A program made the position numbers and the translations under genes. Shown piece by piece: positions 32,305 through 40,905 of a DNA stretch of 64,000 nt. The first letter of the stretch is position 1. Every line of letters starts with the position of its first letter. The notes under the pieces are model-generated. The model made no database searches. It was not told the origin of the DNA and worked only from the letters and a program-made list of their open reading frames with translations. Origin of the DNA: an uncultured Oscillospiraceae bacterium (lineage in GTDB: Bacteria > Bacillota > Clostridia > Oscillospirales > Ruminococcaceae); NCBI GenBank assembly GCA_910589145.1, contig CAJUSD010000003.1:111788-175787 (forward strand), given 5' to 3'.

Positions 32305-34593
32305 ATGGCAGAAAAAAATGAAACAAAAACCAATTTACCCGTTTATTTATTCCATCAGGGAACCAATTATAATGCATATGAACTGATGGGATGCCACCCG
32401 GCAAAGCGGGGACGCAGCAGCGGCTATCTATTCCGGGTGTGGGCGCCCCATGCAAAAAGCGTGTCAGTTGTGGGGGATTTTAACCAATGGTCCCGCGAAA
32501 CCAATCCAATGAAGAAAATTTCGGAGGAAGGTTTGTGGGAGTGTTATATTTCTAAACTGAATTCCATGGAAATATATAAGTACAGTATAGAAACGCAGCA
32601 TGGTGATATTCGTTTGAAAGCAGATCCATATGCATTCCATATGGAAACGCGCCCCGCAACTGCCTCCAAAACCTATGATATAGAAGGGTACGAATGGCAC
32701 GATCAAGAGTGGATTGCCCGCAGGGAAGCGTCTAATTATATCCAGCAGCCCATGAATATTTATGAGGTTCATTTAGGTTCATGGCGTACCTATCCCGATG
32801 GACAGCCTTTTGATTATGTAAAGATTGCTGAGGAACTTTCTGAATATGTTTCAGAGATGGGATATACTCACGTCGAACTGCTTCCAGTAACAGAATATCC
32901 CTTTGACGGTTCCTGGGGATATCAGTGCTGTGGGTATTTTGCGCCTACTTCCCGCTTTGGAAAACCGGAAGATTTTATGAAGTTTGTGGATATTATGCAT
33001 CAAAAAGGGATTGGGGTTATTTTGGATTGGGTTCCTGCCCACTTCCCCAAGGATGCCCATGGATTGTATGAATTTGACGGGGACTTTTGTTATGAGTATC
33101 AGGATGCGCTGAAGCGGGAACATCCCAAGTGGGGAACCTGCGTATTTGATTATGGGCGCAATGAAGTTCAATGTTTCTTAGTTTCCAGTGCCATGTTCTG
33201 GATTGACAAATATCATGCCGACGGGCTGCGGGTAGATGCAGTTGCTTCTATGCTCCTGCTCGATTATGAAAGAGAGCCGGATCAGTGGCATCCCAACCAA
33301 AACGGCGGGCGCGAAAATTTAGAAGCCATTGCCTTTGTTCAGAAGATGAATTCTGAAATATTGTCCCGGTATAAAGGTGCATTGATGATTGCAGAAGAAT
33401 CCCACGCATGGCCAAACGTTACCCGTCCTCCATATACCGGTGGATTAGGGTTTAATTTCAAGTGGAATATGGGTTGGATGAATGATATGTTCTCCTACCT
33501 CAAGCTGGATCCCGTCTACCGCAGCTACCACCAGGATAAACTTACATTCAGTCTATTCTATGCGTTCAGTGAAAATTTTGTCCTTCCCATTTCTCACGAC
33601 GAGGTAGTCCACGGAAAATGTTCCCTGATGAATAAAATGCCTGGCGATTACTGGCAGAAATTTGCAGGTGCAAGGGGATTTCTGGGCTTTATGGCAGCTC
33701 ATCCCGGTAAAAAACTGATGTTTATGGGCCAGGAGTTCGGGCAGTTTATTGAATGGAAGTTTGATAAAGAATTGGACTGGCTCCTTCTTGGCTACGAAAG
33801 CCATCGCCAGATGAAAGAATACGTCCGGCAGTTAAACCATTTTTATTTGGAGCATCCTGAATTTTGGCAGGTGGACAATTCCTGGGACGGCTTCCAGTGG
33901 ATTTCCCATGACGATCACGCCAATTCCGTTATTGCTTTCCGCCGGATTGATGAAAAGGGCAATGAAATTATAGCTGTCTGCAATTTTACTCCCCAGGCCA
34001 TCGAAAATTACCGCATCGGCGTGCCGGAGGCAAAATGTTACCGCGAGGTATTTAACTCCGACAGGGTTGAATACGGCGGCAGCGGCGTTGTAAACGAGGG
34101 GGATTTGAATATACAGAAAGAATCCATGCATGGGTTCCACAATTCCCTGTGCTTCCGCCTGCCCCCATTGGGAACAGCGTTCTTTGCCCCTGTGGACTTG
34201 GTAAAGGCAGAAAAACCAGCTGCGGAAAAAGCAGACAATGAAGTTTTGCCGGAAAGCGCGCCTGTGGAAGAAGCTTCTGCATCGGCTGCCCCTATGGAAG
34301 AACCTGCCCCTGTGAAAGCATCTAAGCCTAGGGCACCCCGCAAACCAAAAGAGCCGGCTGCGGAGGAGCCTGTAAAAAAGACAAGAACCCGCAAAAAAGC
34401 GGAACCGGAAGCCCAGGCAGCTCCAAAGGCGGCTAAGAAACCTGCTGCGAAGAAAGCAGCTTCTTCCAAGGAAGAAAAAACTGAGGAAGCAAAAGCAAAG
34501 AAAACCGCTAAAGAGCCTGCAAAAAAGACTACGACCCGCAAATCCAGAGCCAAAAAGGATACAGACAGTACAAAAACCCCAACTGAATCCTAA
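32305..34593 (+). CDS. glgB: Glycogen branching enzyme GlgB with Lys/Ala/Pro-rich C-terminal tail
   Basis: 762 residues. An N-terminal CBM48 (YLFRVWAPHAKSVSVVGDFN) is followed by the GH13 barrel with nucleophile Asp in DGLRVDAVASML, acid Glu in MIAEESHAW, the third Asp in SHDEVVHGK, and a C-terminal beta domain. It forms alpha-1,6 branches in glycogen. The last ~130 residues (from ~34195) are an unusual low-complexity tail of KKPAAKKAA-, APRKPKEPA- and KKTTTRKSRAKK-type repeats, like histone H1 or bacterial histone-like tails, not found in standard GlgB. Start 32305 has AGGAGG 7 bases upstream. First gene of glgBCDA. Confidence 0.96.
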   Translation: MAEKNETKTNLPVYLFHQGTNYNAYELMGCHPAKRGRSSGYLFRVWAPHAKSVSVVGDFNQWSRETNPMKKISEEGLWECYISKLNSMEIYKYSIETQHGDIRLKADPYAFHMETRPATASKTYDIEGYEWHDQEWIARREASNYIQQPMNIYEVHLGSWRTYPDGQPFDYVKIAEELSEYVSEMGYTHVELLPVTEYPFDGSWGYQCCGYFAPTSRFGKPEDFMKFVDIMHQKGIGVILDWVPAHFPKDAHGLYEFDGDFCYEYQDALKREHPKWGTCVFDYGRNEVQCFLVSSAMFWIDKYHADGLRVDAVASMLLLDYEREPDQWHPNQNGGRENLEAIAFVQKMNSEILSRYKGALMIAEESHAWPNVTRPPYTGGLGFNFKWNMGWMNDMFSYLKLDPVYRSYHQDKLTFSLFYAFSENFVLPISHDEVVHGKCSLMNKMPGDYWQKFAGARGFLGFMAAHPGKKLMFMGQEFGQFIEWKFDKELDWLLLGYESHRQMKEYVRQLNHFYLEHPEFWQVDNSWDGFQWISHDDHANSVIAFRRIDEKGNEIIAVCNFTPQAIENYRIGVPEAKCYREVFNSDRVEYGGSGVVNEGDLNIQKESMHGFHNSLCFRLPPLGTAFFAPVDLVKAEKPAAEKADNEVLPESAPVEEASASAAPMEEPAPVKASKPRAPRKPKEPAAEEPVKKTRTRKKAEPEAQAAPKAAKKPAAKKAASSKEEKTEEAKAKKTAKEPAKKTTTRKSRAKKDTDSTKTPTES

Positions 34594-34707
34594 GGGCAGC
34601 TTTTCATATTAACTGATTGAGGCACACGCTTGTTTCAGGCGTTGATATAAATTTAGCAGAGTGTTTTGCGGCTGTTTCGCCAAGGCAGCCGCGGGATGGA
34701 GGTTTGT

Positions 34708-35910
34708 ATGATTCGCAAAAAGGAATGGATATCCATGCTCCTGGCGGGTGGCCAGGGAAGCAGGCTATATGCGCTGACCAGGAAACTGGCCAAGCCTGCA
34801 GTTCCCTTTGGGGGCAAATACCGTATTATTGATTTCCCGCTTTCAAATTGTATCAACTCAGGTATTGATACAGTTGGCGTATTGACCCAATACCAGCCGT
34901 TGGTACTTAATGAATACCTGGGCAACGGCCAGCCATGGGATTTGAACCGCAATAACGGCGGCGTGTTCGCCCTCCCGCCTTATCAGAAAAGTTCTGGTTC
35001 TGACTGGTACAGCGGCACAGCGAACGCAATTTATCAGAATATTAACTTTATTGAGCGCTATGATCCAGAATATGTTCTGATCCTCTCCGGTGACCATATT
35101 TATAAGATGGATTACTCTAAAATGCTGGCTTTCCATAAAGAAAAAAACGCTGACTGCACCATAGCAGTTCTGGAAGTGCCTATGGAGGAAGCATCCCGCT
35201 TTGGAATTATGAATGCGGACGAAAGCCAAAGGGTTTTTGAATTTGAAGAAAAGCCTAAGGAACCAAAGAGCAATTTGGCTTCCATGGGAATTTATATCTT
35301 TACCTGGAGCAAGCTGAAAAAATATCTGGAACAGGATGAAGCTGACCCGAACTCTTCCAATGATTTCGGTAAGAACATCATTCCCTCTATGCTCGCAGAT
35401 GACCAGAAAATGTATGCCTATGCCTTTGAAGGGTACTGGAAGGACGTTGGAACCATCGACAGCTTGTGGGAAGCAAACATGGATCTGCTCAATCCAATAG
35501 ACCCCCTAAAGCTGTATGATCCTTCCTGGAAAATTTACTCCCGCAACGCGGATATGCCGCCTCATTATATCTCTAAAACAGCCCATGTCCAGAATTCCAT
35601 GATCTGCGAAGGCAGTCATGTAGAGGGCGAAGTTGACTTCTCTGTCCTGTTCCCCGGCGCGATTGTGGAGCCTGGCGCAGTTGTGCGGGACAGCATCCTG
35701 ATGCCTGGAGCGGTAGTAAAGAAAAACGCTATTGTTGAATACGCCATTATTGCTGAAAACGTTGTGATAGAAGAAGGCGCTAAGGTAGGCGACCGGCCTG
35801 AAAACTGGGAAGACAAGTCCAAATGGGGCGTTGCTGTTGTGGGCGAGAACGTACATATCTCTCCCAAGGCAGTTGTTCCGCCTCAAGCCATGATCGAACA
35901 GGATGTTTAG
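34708..35910 (+). CDS. glgC: Glucose-1-phosphate adenylyltransferase
   Basis: A 400-residue ADP-glucose pyrophosphorylase. The nucleotidyltransferase domain starts MLLAGGQGSRLYALTRKLAK and continues KPAVPFGGKYRIIDFPLSNC; the sugar-binding FEEKP and YWKDVGTID motifs follow, and the C-terminus is a left-handed beta-helix. It makes ADP-glucose, the committed step of glycogen synthesis, and is usually allosteric. In Clostridia it works as a heteromer with GlgD, whose gene starts 15 bases downstream. Start 34708 has GGAGG upstream; an in-frame extension to 34666 has no family support. Confidence 0.97.
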   Translation: MIRKKEWISMLLAGGQGSRLYALTRKLAKPAVPFGGKYRIIDFPLSNCINSGIDTVGVLTQYQPLVLNEYLGNGQPWDLNRNNGGVFALPPYQKSSGSDWYSGTANAIYQNINFIERYDPEYVLILSGDHIYKMDYSKMLAFHKEKNADCTIAVLEVPMEEASRFGIMNADESQRVFEFEEKPKEPKSNLASMGIYIFTWSKLKKYLEQDEADPNSSNDFGKNIIPSMLADDQKMYAYAFEGYWKDVGTIDSLWEANMDLLNPIDPLKLYDPSWKIYSRNADMPPHYISKTAHVQNSMICEGSHVEGEVDFSVLFPGAIVEPGAVVRDSILMPGAVVKKNAIVEYAIIAENVVIEEGAKVGDRPENWEDKSKWGVAVVGENVHISPKAVVPPQAMIEQDV

Positions 35911-35925
35911 TAGGAGGAGCCGAAC

Positions 35926-37050
35926 ATGAGAGAGAATACTGTTTTAGGGATTATATTCTCCAATATGCATGATGAAACCCTGGGGGAGCTTACCAATGTA
36001 AGAACAATGGGTTCTGTGCCTTTTGGCGGACGTTACCGTTTTATTGACTTTCCCCTATCCAATATGGTTAATTCCGGTATTTCCAATGTGGGAGTTGTCA
36101 CCAAAAGCAACTACCAGTCCTTGATAGACCATATTGGCAGCGGACGCGAATGGGATTTGGCTAGAAAAGTCGGCGGGCTTAATATCCTTCCGCCTTTCTC
36201 CAATAACCATTCCGGTATCTACCGGGGACGTTTGGAAGCCTTGTCGGGGATTACAGATTATATTTCCAACAACCGTGCTAAGTATGTTTTAATGGCGGAC
36301 TGTGACGTTATCTCCAACATAGACTACCGCGATATGATTAAGCGCCATATTTCTACCGGTGCAGATATTACGGTTCTCTACCAAAAAGATAACCTTGCAA
36401 AAGAAGACCTTCTCAGTGATACAACTGCCTTTGGCTTTGATTCTAACGGGCGCATTAATGATGTTATGATTGGGCCGTCCATGCCTGGACAATATAATGT
36501 TTACCGTAATGTCACCGTTATTTCCAGAGACCTTCTCTCACGCATTATAGCCGATGGTGCTCAGCACAACCAAATCAGCTTTAAGCGTGAAATCCTTCAA
36601 AAATCCCATGACCGGTATAATATCCAGGGATATGAATCTACTGGCGTAAGCCTAACAATTTACAGCATCAAGTCCTATTTTGATGCGAACATGAAGCTCC
36701 TCGATCCAGCTGTGCGCAACTCCATTTTTAACGCTCAAAGTCCGATTTATACCAAGATTAAAGATGAAGTCCCTGCAAAATACGGCACTTCCGCCAAGGT
36801 ATCCAATTCGCTGGTAGCGGACGGATGCATCATTGACGGTGAAGTCGAAAACTCCATTATTTTCCGCGGAGTACAGATTGCCAAGGGTGTATCTGTCAAG
36901 AACTCCATCGTAATGCAGGGCGCTACTCTCAGCGACGGGGCAAGCCTGAATTATGTAATTGTCGATAAGGATGTTCTAGTCAGAGAGCACAGGACTTTGA
37001 TGGGATTTGAAACATATCCAATTTACATTGCAAAGGGCAGTGTGGTATAA
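35926..37050 (+). CDS. glgD: Glucose-1-phosphate adenylyltransferase subunit GlgD
   Basis: A 374-residue GlgC paralogue. It keeps the overall fold (VPFGGRYRFIDFPLSNMVNSGI and a C-terminal beta-helix) but lacks the catalytic GGxGxRL loop: the N-terminus reads GIIFSNMHDETLGELT. It also lacks the FEEKP motif. This is the family pattern for GlgD, which in Firmicutes combines with GlgC and raises its activity without catalysing the reaction well alone. AGGAGG lies directly before ATG 35926. Third gene of glgBCDA. Confidence 0.95.
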   Translation: MRENTVLGIIFSNMHDETLGELTNVRTMGSVPFGGRYRFIDFPLSNMVNSGISNVGVVTKSNYQSLIDHIGSGREWDLARKVGGLNILPPFSNNHSGIYRGRLEALSGITDYISNNRAKYVLMADCDVISNIDYRDMIKRHISTGADITVLYQKDNLAKEDLLSDTTAFGFDSNGRINDVMIGPSMPGQYNVYRNVTVISRDLLSRIIADGAQHNQISFKREILQKSHDRYNIQGYESTGVSLTIYSIKSYFDANMKLLDPAVRNSIFNAQSPIYTKIKDEVPAKYGTSAKVSNSLVADGCIIDGEVENSIIFRGVQIAKGVSVKNSIVMQGATLSDGASLNYVIVDKDVLVREHRTLMGFETYPIYIAKGSVV

Positions 37051-37157
37051 TTCCGGCTGTCTGTACCAATCTAAAACCCGGCCCTGCATTTGCCGGGCGC
37101 AGTAATTACCGAACGCTCAGACGTGAGGAATCCTTTTTGGGAAAGGAACGTGTCAAC

Positions 37158-38576
37158 ATGAAAATCCTTTATGCAGCCAGCGAAGCCCGTCCCTTTATTG
37201 CTTCCGGCGGCTTGGCGGACGTGGCGGGATCTCTGCCAAAAGCTATCCGCAGCAAACAGCACCAATGCAGGGTTGTTCTTCCCCTTTATGGCACTATGAA
37301 GCCGGAAGACCGGGCCAAACTTACCTTCATCACCAGTTTTCAGCTCCAGCTTTCCTGGAGAAGCCAATACTGCGGTATTTTCCAAGCCAATGAACAAGGC
37401 GTTGTCTATTATTTCATTGATAATGAATACTACTTCAAGCGCGGGTCCCTATACGGCCATGGTGACGACGCGGAACGCTTTGCATTCTTTTCCAAAGCTG
37501 TACTGGAAATGCTCAACTACATTGACTACGAACCAGACATTATCAACTGCAACGACTGGCAGACTGCTCTAGTTCCTGTTTTCCTTCGCTGCTTCTATAT
37601 GGGTTCCGAACGCCATCGCCGGCTGAAAACCGTCTTTACCATTCATAACATTCAATATCAGGGACAATTTGGAATGGACATTTTAGGCTATACTTTGGGC
37701 CTTCCTTCCTACCAGGCGGGGATTTTGGAATACGGCGGCTGCATCAACTATATGAAAGGTGCAATTGAAACCTGCGATATGGTGACAACTGTCAGCCCAA
37801 CCTATGCACAGGAAATTCTAACCCCTTGGTTTGCACATGGACTTGATGGACTGCTGCGGGATCGGCAATACAAACTATGCGGCATTGTCAACGGAATTGA
37901 TCTTGCTTCCAATGACCCTGCTGTCGATAAAGCTATGTTCCATAATTTCTCGGTAGATACTGTAAATGAGCGTATTGAAAATAAGCTTGCGCTTCAGCGT
38001 CAGATGGGGCTGGAAGAAAGCAGCGCCATGCTGATTGGTATTGTAACCAGGCTGGTTTCCCATAAAGGTGTGGATTTGATCCAATATATTTTTGAAGATA
38101 TGATGAAACTGGATGTTCAAATCGTTCTGCTGGGGTCTGGCGACCAGATCTACGAGGACTTCTTCCGCGCTATGCATGGACGTTATCCGGGAAGGGTTTC
38201 CACTACCATTGGGTTTATCCCAGACCTGGCTAAAAAGATTTATGGCAGTACTGACGCTTTCCTAATGCCTTCTAAGAGCGAACCCTGCGGTTTGGCTCAA
38301 ATGATTGCTTTACGGTATGGCTCCATTCCGATCATACGGGAAACTGGCGGGTTAAAGGATACTATTACAGACTTGGGAGGCGAGAACGGAAACGGGTTTA
38401 CCTTCCAAAGTTATAACGCCCATGATATGCTGGGCGCTATTGAACGGTGTAAGAATTTGTACGACCAGCCTGAAAAATGGCACGCTGCCGTTAAACATGC
38501 GTTACAGTGTGACTTTAGTTGGGATAAGTCCGCTGATGCCTATATTGAAATGTATCACCGCGTTTTGGAATCCTGA
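37158..38576 (+). CDS. glgA: Glycogen synthase (ADP-glucose dependent)
   Basis: A 472-residue GT5 glycosyltransferase. The N-terminal ASEARPFIASGGLADVAGSLP is the ADP-glucose site; the usual Lys of KxGGL is replaced here by Ala (IASGGL). NDWQTALVP, TIHNIQYQG and the C-terminal Rossmann motif PSKSEPCGLAQMIALRYGSIP follow, with the catalytic Glu in SEPCGL. It extends alpha-1,4-glucan chains. Start 37158 is preferred (AAAGGA upstream; family begins MKILYAASE). Last gene of glgBCDA, 107 bases after glgD and followed by a strong terminator. Confidence 0.96.
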   Translation: MKILYAASEARPFIASGGLADVAGSLPKAIRSKQHQCRVVLPLYGTMKPEDRAKLTFITSFQLQLSWRSQYCGIFQANEQGVVYYFIDNEYYFKRGSLYGHGDDAERFAFFSKAVLEMLNYIDYEPDIINCNDWQTALVPVFLRCFYMGSERHRRLKTVFTIHNIQYQGQFGMDILGYTLGLPSYQAGILEYGGCINYMKGAIETCDMVTTVSPTYAQEILTPWFAHGLDGLLRDRQYKLCGIVNGIDLASNDPAVDKAMFHNFSVDTVNERIENKLALQRQMGLEESSAMLIGIVTRLVSHKGVDLIQYIFEDMMKLDVQIVLLGSGDQIYEDFFRAMHGRYPGRVSTTIGFIPDLAKKIYGSTDAFLMPSKSEPCGLAQMIALRYGSIPIIRETGGLKDTITDLGGENGNGFTFQSYNAHDMLGAIERCKNLYDQPEKWHAAVKHALQCDFSWDKSADAYIEMYHRVLES

Positions 38577-38590
38577 TTTTTGAAATGTAA

Positions 38591-38624
38591 GGGGACCTGT
38601 CCAGATTGGATAGGTCCCCTTTTT
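38591..38624 (+). terminator. Terminator of the glgBCDA operon
   Basis: GGGGACCTGTCC and GGATAGGTCCCC (12-bp stem, one G-T pair) with a 5-base loop, then five T. Confidence 0.92.
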
Positions 38625-38667
38625 AAAGTAAGCATCGTACTGAGCGATAGCCTAAAGAAACCATAAA

Positions 38668-38785
38668 GCCGATACGATTAAAAGCTTTGGCCGCTTTCTC
38701 GAAAGTGGCAGGTCCAGGGTTGAGCAGCGGAGCTGCTCGGCGCCTTGGTCGCGCTCGCAAGCGCGAAACTACCCTGCGCGATAAA
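38668..38785 (-). repeat. Interspersed repeat class B, copy B3 (partial)
   Basis: Contains AAAAGCTTTGGCCGCTTTC, GAAAGTGGCAGGTCCAGGGT, the GAGCAGCGGAGCTGCTC palindrome and CTTGGTCGCGCTCGCAAGCG. It lacks the GAAAAACACCCC hairpin and terminal repeats, but its GAGCAGC..GCTGCTCAACCCTGGACC block links class B to class F (39920-40078). The leftward frame 38623-38841 across it is spurious. The rest of 38577-38956 holds only an AAAAAAGCCC/GGGCTTTTT hairpin. Confidence 0.7.
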
Positions 38786-38956
38786 AAGACATTTCTAAAA
38801 AGGTAAAAAAGTATTATAAAAAAGCCCGTTTGCGGAAGCAAAATGCTGTAGTAGGAAATCAGGTCCAGTCCTCGTTAAACTAGGGCTTTTTCACCTAGCG
38901 AATTCTAATTCGCGGACCTTACCGCCCGCAAGGTCAAACATACAGCAGCATGCCTT

Positions 38957-39469
38957 TCAAAACTTATCCTGTTTTGAAAGCTCATCCTCCTGATCGGATC
39001 GTTCCTTAGTAATCATAGCATTCCCAACCGAATCAACCAATTTTTGAATCAGTTCGATCATTTTCCGTAAAAAAGTTGGAGCTGCTGAACCCATTTTAAT
39101 CCCATTTTCCAGTATACTCCCCATTTCTGCAACAATATACCAAACTAAAACAATCGGACAGATCATCAAACTATAAGAAAAAGGGAGTTCCAAACCTGGA
39201 ATAAAATTGACCATACGTCCAATAAGTGCATCTGCAATAAGGGCAACCAAAACAATTGCAATACTTCCGCCCTTATGCCAGATTCCATCTCTTGCAATAG
39301 AGCTTTTCCACTCATGATTGCGTTTTGCTGCCAAACTTCCGGTAATCCAGTCCATAGCCATGCATGCGGCATAGAGCATAACCAGCCAGCCAAACCAACC
39401 CAGTGCAGCAGATATCGCTCCAAGAAGGAGGGAAACTGCCGCTTTCATTTCAGAAATTTTTTCAGCCAA
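38957..39469 (-). CDS. Phage holin family protein (Phage_holin_4 / TcdE-like), orphan
   Basis: A 170-residue membrane protein with about four helices: a first at residues ~15-40 (LLLGAISAALGWFGWLVMLY), then the family motif YAACMAMDWITGSLAAKRNHEWKSS, and helices around IAIVLVALIADALIG and LMICPIVLVWYIVAEM, with a charged C-terminus. Holins make membrane holes for endolysin or toxin release; no lysin or other phage gene is near. The start is unusual: TTG 39469 has AGAAGG 8 bases upstream, whereas a GTG at 39478 abuts the site. Its start overlaps the stop of a 32-codon leader ORF, so it is probably translated by coupling from it. Confidence 0.8.
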   Translation of the reverse strand: MAEKISEMKAAVSLLLGAISAALGWFGWLVMLYAACMAMDWITGSLAAKRNHEWKSSIARDGIWHKGGSIAIVLVALIADALIGRMVNFIPGLELPFSYSLMICPIVLVWYIVAEMGSILENGIKMGSAAPTFLRKMIELIQKLVDSVGNAMITKERSDQEDELSKQDKF

Positions 39470-39560
39470 GGAGAACACCTTCTTTCTGAATAAGCAGAAG
39501 CATAGACTTGTCCGTTTGCGTAAAGGTGTAAGAAATGCTGTGCATTGAAATAGCTTTCAT
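39462..39560 (-). CDS. 32-residue leader ORF overlapping the holin start
   Basis: This short frame (MKAISMHSISYTFTQTDK..., ending KEGVLLG) has the best ribosome site in the region, AAAAGGAGG six bases before ATG 39560, lies directly after a consensus promoter, and ends inside the first codons of the holin (TTGGCTGA). The arrangement suggests translational coupling of the holin to it. No membrane helix is obvious, and I know no family. It may act only in cis. The call rests on ribosome-site quality and position. Confidence 0.5.
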   Translation of the reverse strand: MKAISMHSISYTFTQTDKSMLLLIQKEGVLLG

Positions 39561-39580
39561 AAAAATCCTCCTTTTTTATT

Positions 39581-39593
39581 TCTCATTATGAGA
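39581..39593. promoter_or_regulatory. Palindrome at the holin transcription start, candidate operator
   Basis: TCTCATTATGAGA is a perfect 6+1+6 palindrome just downstream of the -10 box, covering the expected start site. A repressor site is a reasonable guess; no regulator gene is adjacent. Confidence 0.45.
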
Positions 39594-39595
39594 TT

Positions 39596-39623
39596 ATTAT
39601 ACATCAATTCTCGATTTTGTCAA
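39596..39623 (-). promoter_or_regulatory. Promoter of the leader ORF-holin unit
   Basis: TTGACA (39623-39618), 16 bases, TATAAT (39601-39596). Confidence 0.75.
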
Positions 39624-39652
39624 TATATTTAGAATATTTGTTCTGAAATTAA

Positions 39653-39694
39653 AAACGCTGTAAAGCTCATTTAAGTAGAAGCTTTACAGCGTTT
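39653..39694. terminator. Perfect 15-bp hairpin upstream of the holin promoter
   Basis: AAACGCTGTAAAGCT and its exact complement with a 12-base loop. Likely insulates the holin unit from neighbouring transcription. Further right, AAATCCCGCCAT and ATGGCGGGATTT bracket 39781-39858 as a 12-bp inverted repeat of unknown role. Confidence 0.6.
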
Positions 39695-39919
39695 ATTTCC
39701 TATTTTAAGGTTTTCGGTTCTAGGGACGCCATCTCAAGCCGTTGGCTGTTCGCTGGCTGCAAGTGATAACCTTTAGCAGGAAATCCCGCCATATTTCCCC
39801 TTGGAAGATTTTTTAAATTCTTTGCCTGCTGTTCCCACAAAAGAAAATGGCGGGATTTTTCTGTACTTTTAAGTATTTGTCTCTTTTGTTTTGCTTGTGC
39901 TTTTTTTAATCCAGCTGGG

Positions 39920-40078
39920 GTATTTCGCGTCTTGCGGGTTCAGTTCAGCAGAGCTGAACTGGCGACCAGGGAACTTTTGAGGAGTGCAGCTCTGCTGCAC
40001 AACCCTGGGACCTTCAAACCTTTTTAATCCGCTTTGAGTTGTACTCGTCTGAGGTTTTTCCCGCAAATTTGCCTTATC
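39920..40078 (+). repeat. Interspersed repeat class F, copy F2
   Basis: Contains GTTCAGTTCAGC / GCTGAACTGGCGACC, GAGTGCAGCTCTGCTGCAC, ACCCTGGGACC, AAACCTTTTTAATCCGCTTT and GTTTTTCCCGCAAAT. Best link between class F and class B. No gene in 39561-40082. Confidence 0.65.
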
Positions 40079-40082
40079 GAAC

Positions 40083-40643
40083 TCATATAATTTTAAATTT
40101 GCTTTTTTTCAACACTTTCGTGCGGATAAAGTGGAAAGTATCGTCTTCGCCGCGATCCTTCAACATAACAAGCAGCTTTTCCAGCAAGTCCCGACTGTTT
40201 GGATGAAGAAGATATTTACTTTTAGACTTTGCGTAATAATCAAAGGGATCGCTATCCTGATATAATTCTTTCCGATATGTTTTACTGGCAGCTATACGGT
40301 CACAGAACATTTCCACAACATACTTTACAGGCATTTCCATTCCAATAAGGGGAAAAGGATTTTCCTCTATTGTTTGCAGGGAATAATCAATCCAATATTC
40401 CAGATGATGTTTATTTCTCCCCTTATGATGAAGCCATGCGCTGGAGAAACCTTTTTCCAGACGTTCCGCGTCGTTTGGACTGCGGTTTCCCTGAAAGTAT
40501 CGAGCGCCAATCAGAAATTCTGAAGGAGAATACTTGGAAAGATCATGAAGAAGCCCCTGACGGTATAGTCCTACCCGGAAGCAGTGCTTCATTACCAGGA
40601 ATTTATGATGGTTGATTGTCCGAAGATGTCCTAACCAGTTCAT
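40083..40643 (-). CDS. DUF5662 family protein (HD-like metal-binding fold)
   Basis: A 186-residue soluble protein. The pattern HLRTINHHKFLVMKHCFRVGLYRQGLLHDLSKYS, then FQGNRSPNDAERLEKGFSSAWLHHKGRNKHHLEYW, has the His and His-Asp pairs spaced as in HD-type hydrolases and matches proteins annotated DUF5662. Members are frequent in Clostridia and their phages; the reaction is unknown, with phosphohydrolase activity plausible. AGGAGG lies 7 bases before ATG 40643. Apparently monocistronic, downstream of the efflux operon on the same strand but separated by a terminator hairpin. Confidence 0.8.
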   Translation of the reverse strand: MNWLGHLRTINHHKFLVMKHCFRVGLYRQGLLHDLSKYSPSEFLIGARYFQGNRSPNDAERLEKGFSSAWLHHKGRNKHHLEYWIDYSLQTIEENPFPLIGMEMPVKYVVEMFCDRIAASKTYRKELYQDSDPFDYYAKSKSKYLLHPNSRDLLEKLLVMLKDRGEDDTFHFIRTKVLKKSKFKII

Positions 40644-40748
40644 AGCGCCTCCTTTTTAACAGGGAATTAGGATACGATAGGCTTATAGAACTATTGTACA
40701 GCATTCAGTTTTTTTTCACAAGAGAAACAGAATGATTTTCAAAGAAGA

Positions 40749-40781
40749 AGCCCGCTCTCCTGTTGGGGAGACTGCGGGCTT
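40749..40781 (-). terminator. Terminator after the efflux operon
   Basis: AAGCCCGC / GCGGGCTT with an inner CTCC/GGAG extension; leftward it is followed by CTTCTTTG. Confidence 0.6.
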
Positions 40782-40905
40782 GAAGTATAAATAAATCCGA
40801 TAGAAAGGAAACAGTATGGTAATGAACTGTGAAGCAGAACTGAATCTGAAATCTTTTTAATCTGCCATAGGCAATACTTATCTAAGGTTTATTCCTACAA
40901 CTTTT

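Noticed and set aside
34038..34553. 171-codon frame antisense to the GlgB tail
   Set aside because: A complement of Lys/Ala/Glu codons gives a Phe/Ala/Ser-rich frame; no ribosome site. The sense frame continues a complete GlgB.
38957..39478. Prophage remnant around the holin
   Set aside because: No lysin, structural, integrase or repressor genes on either side; neighbours are glycogen genes and a DUF5662-like gene.
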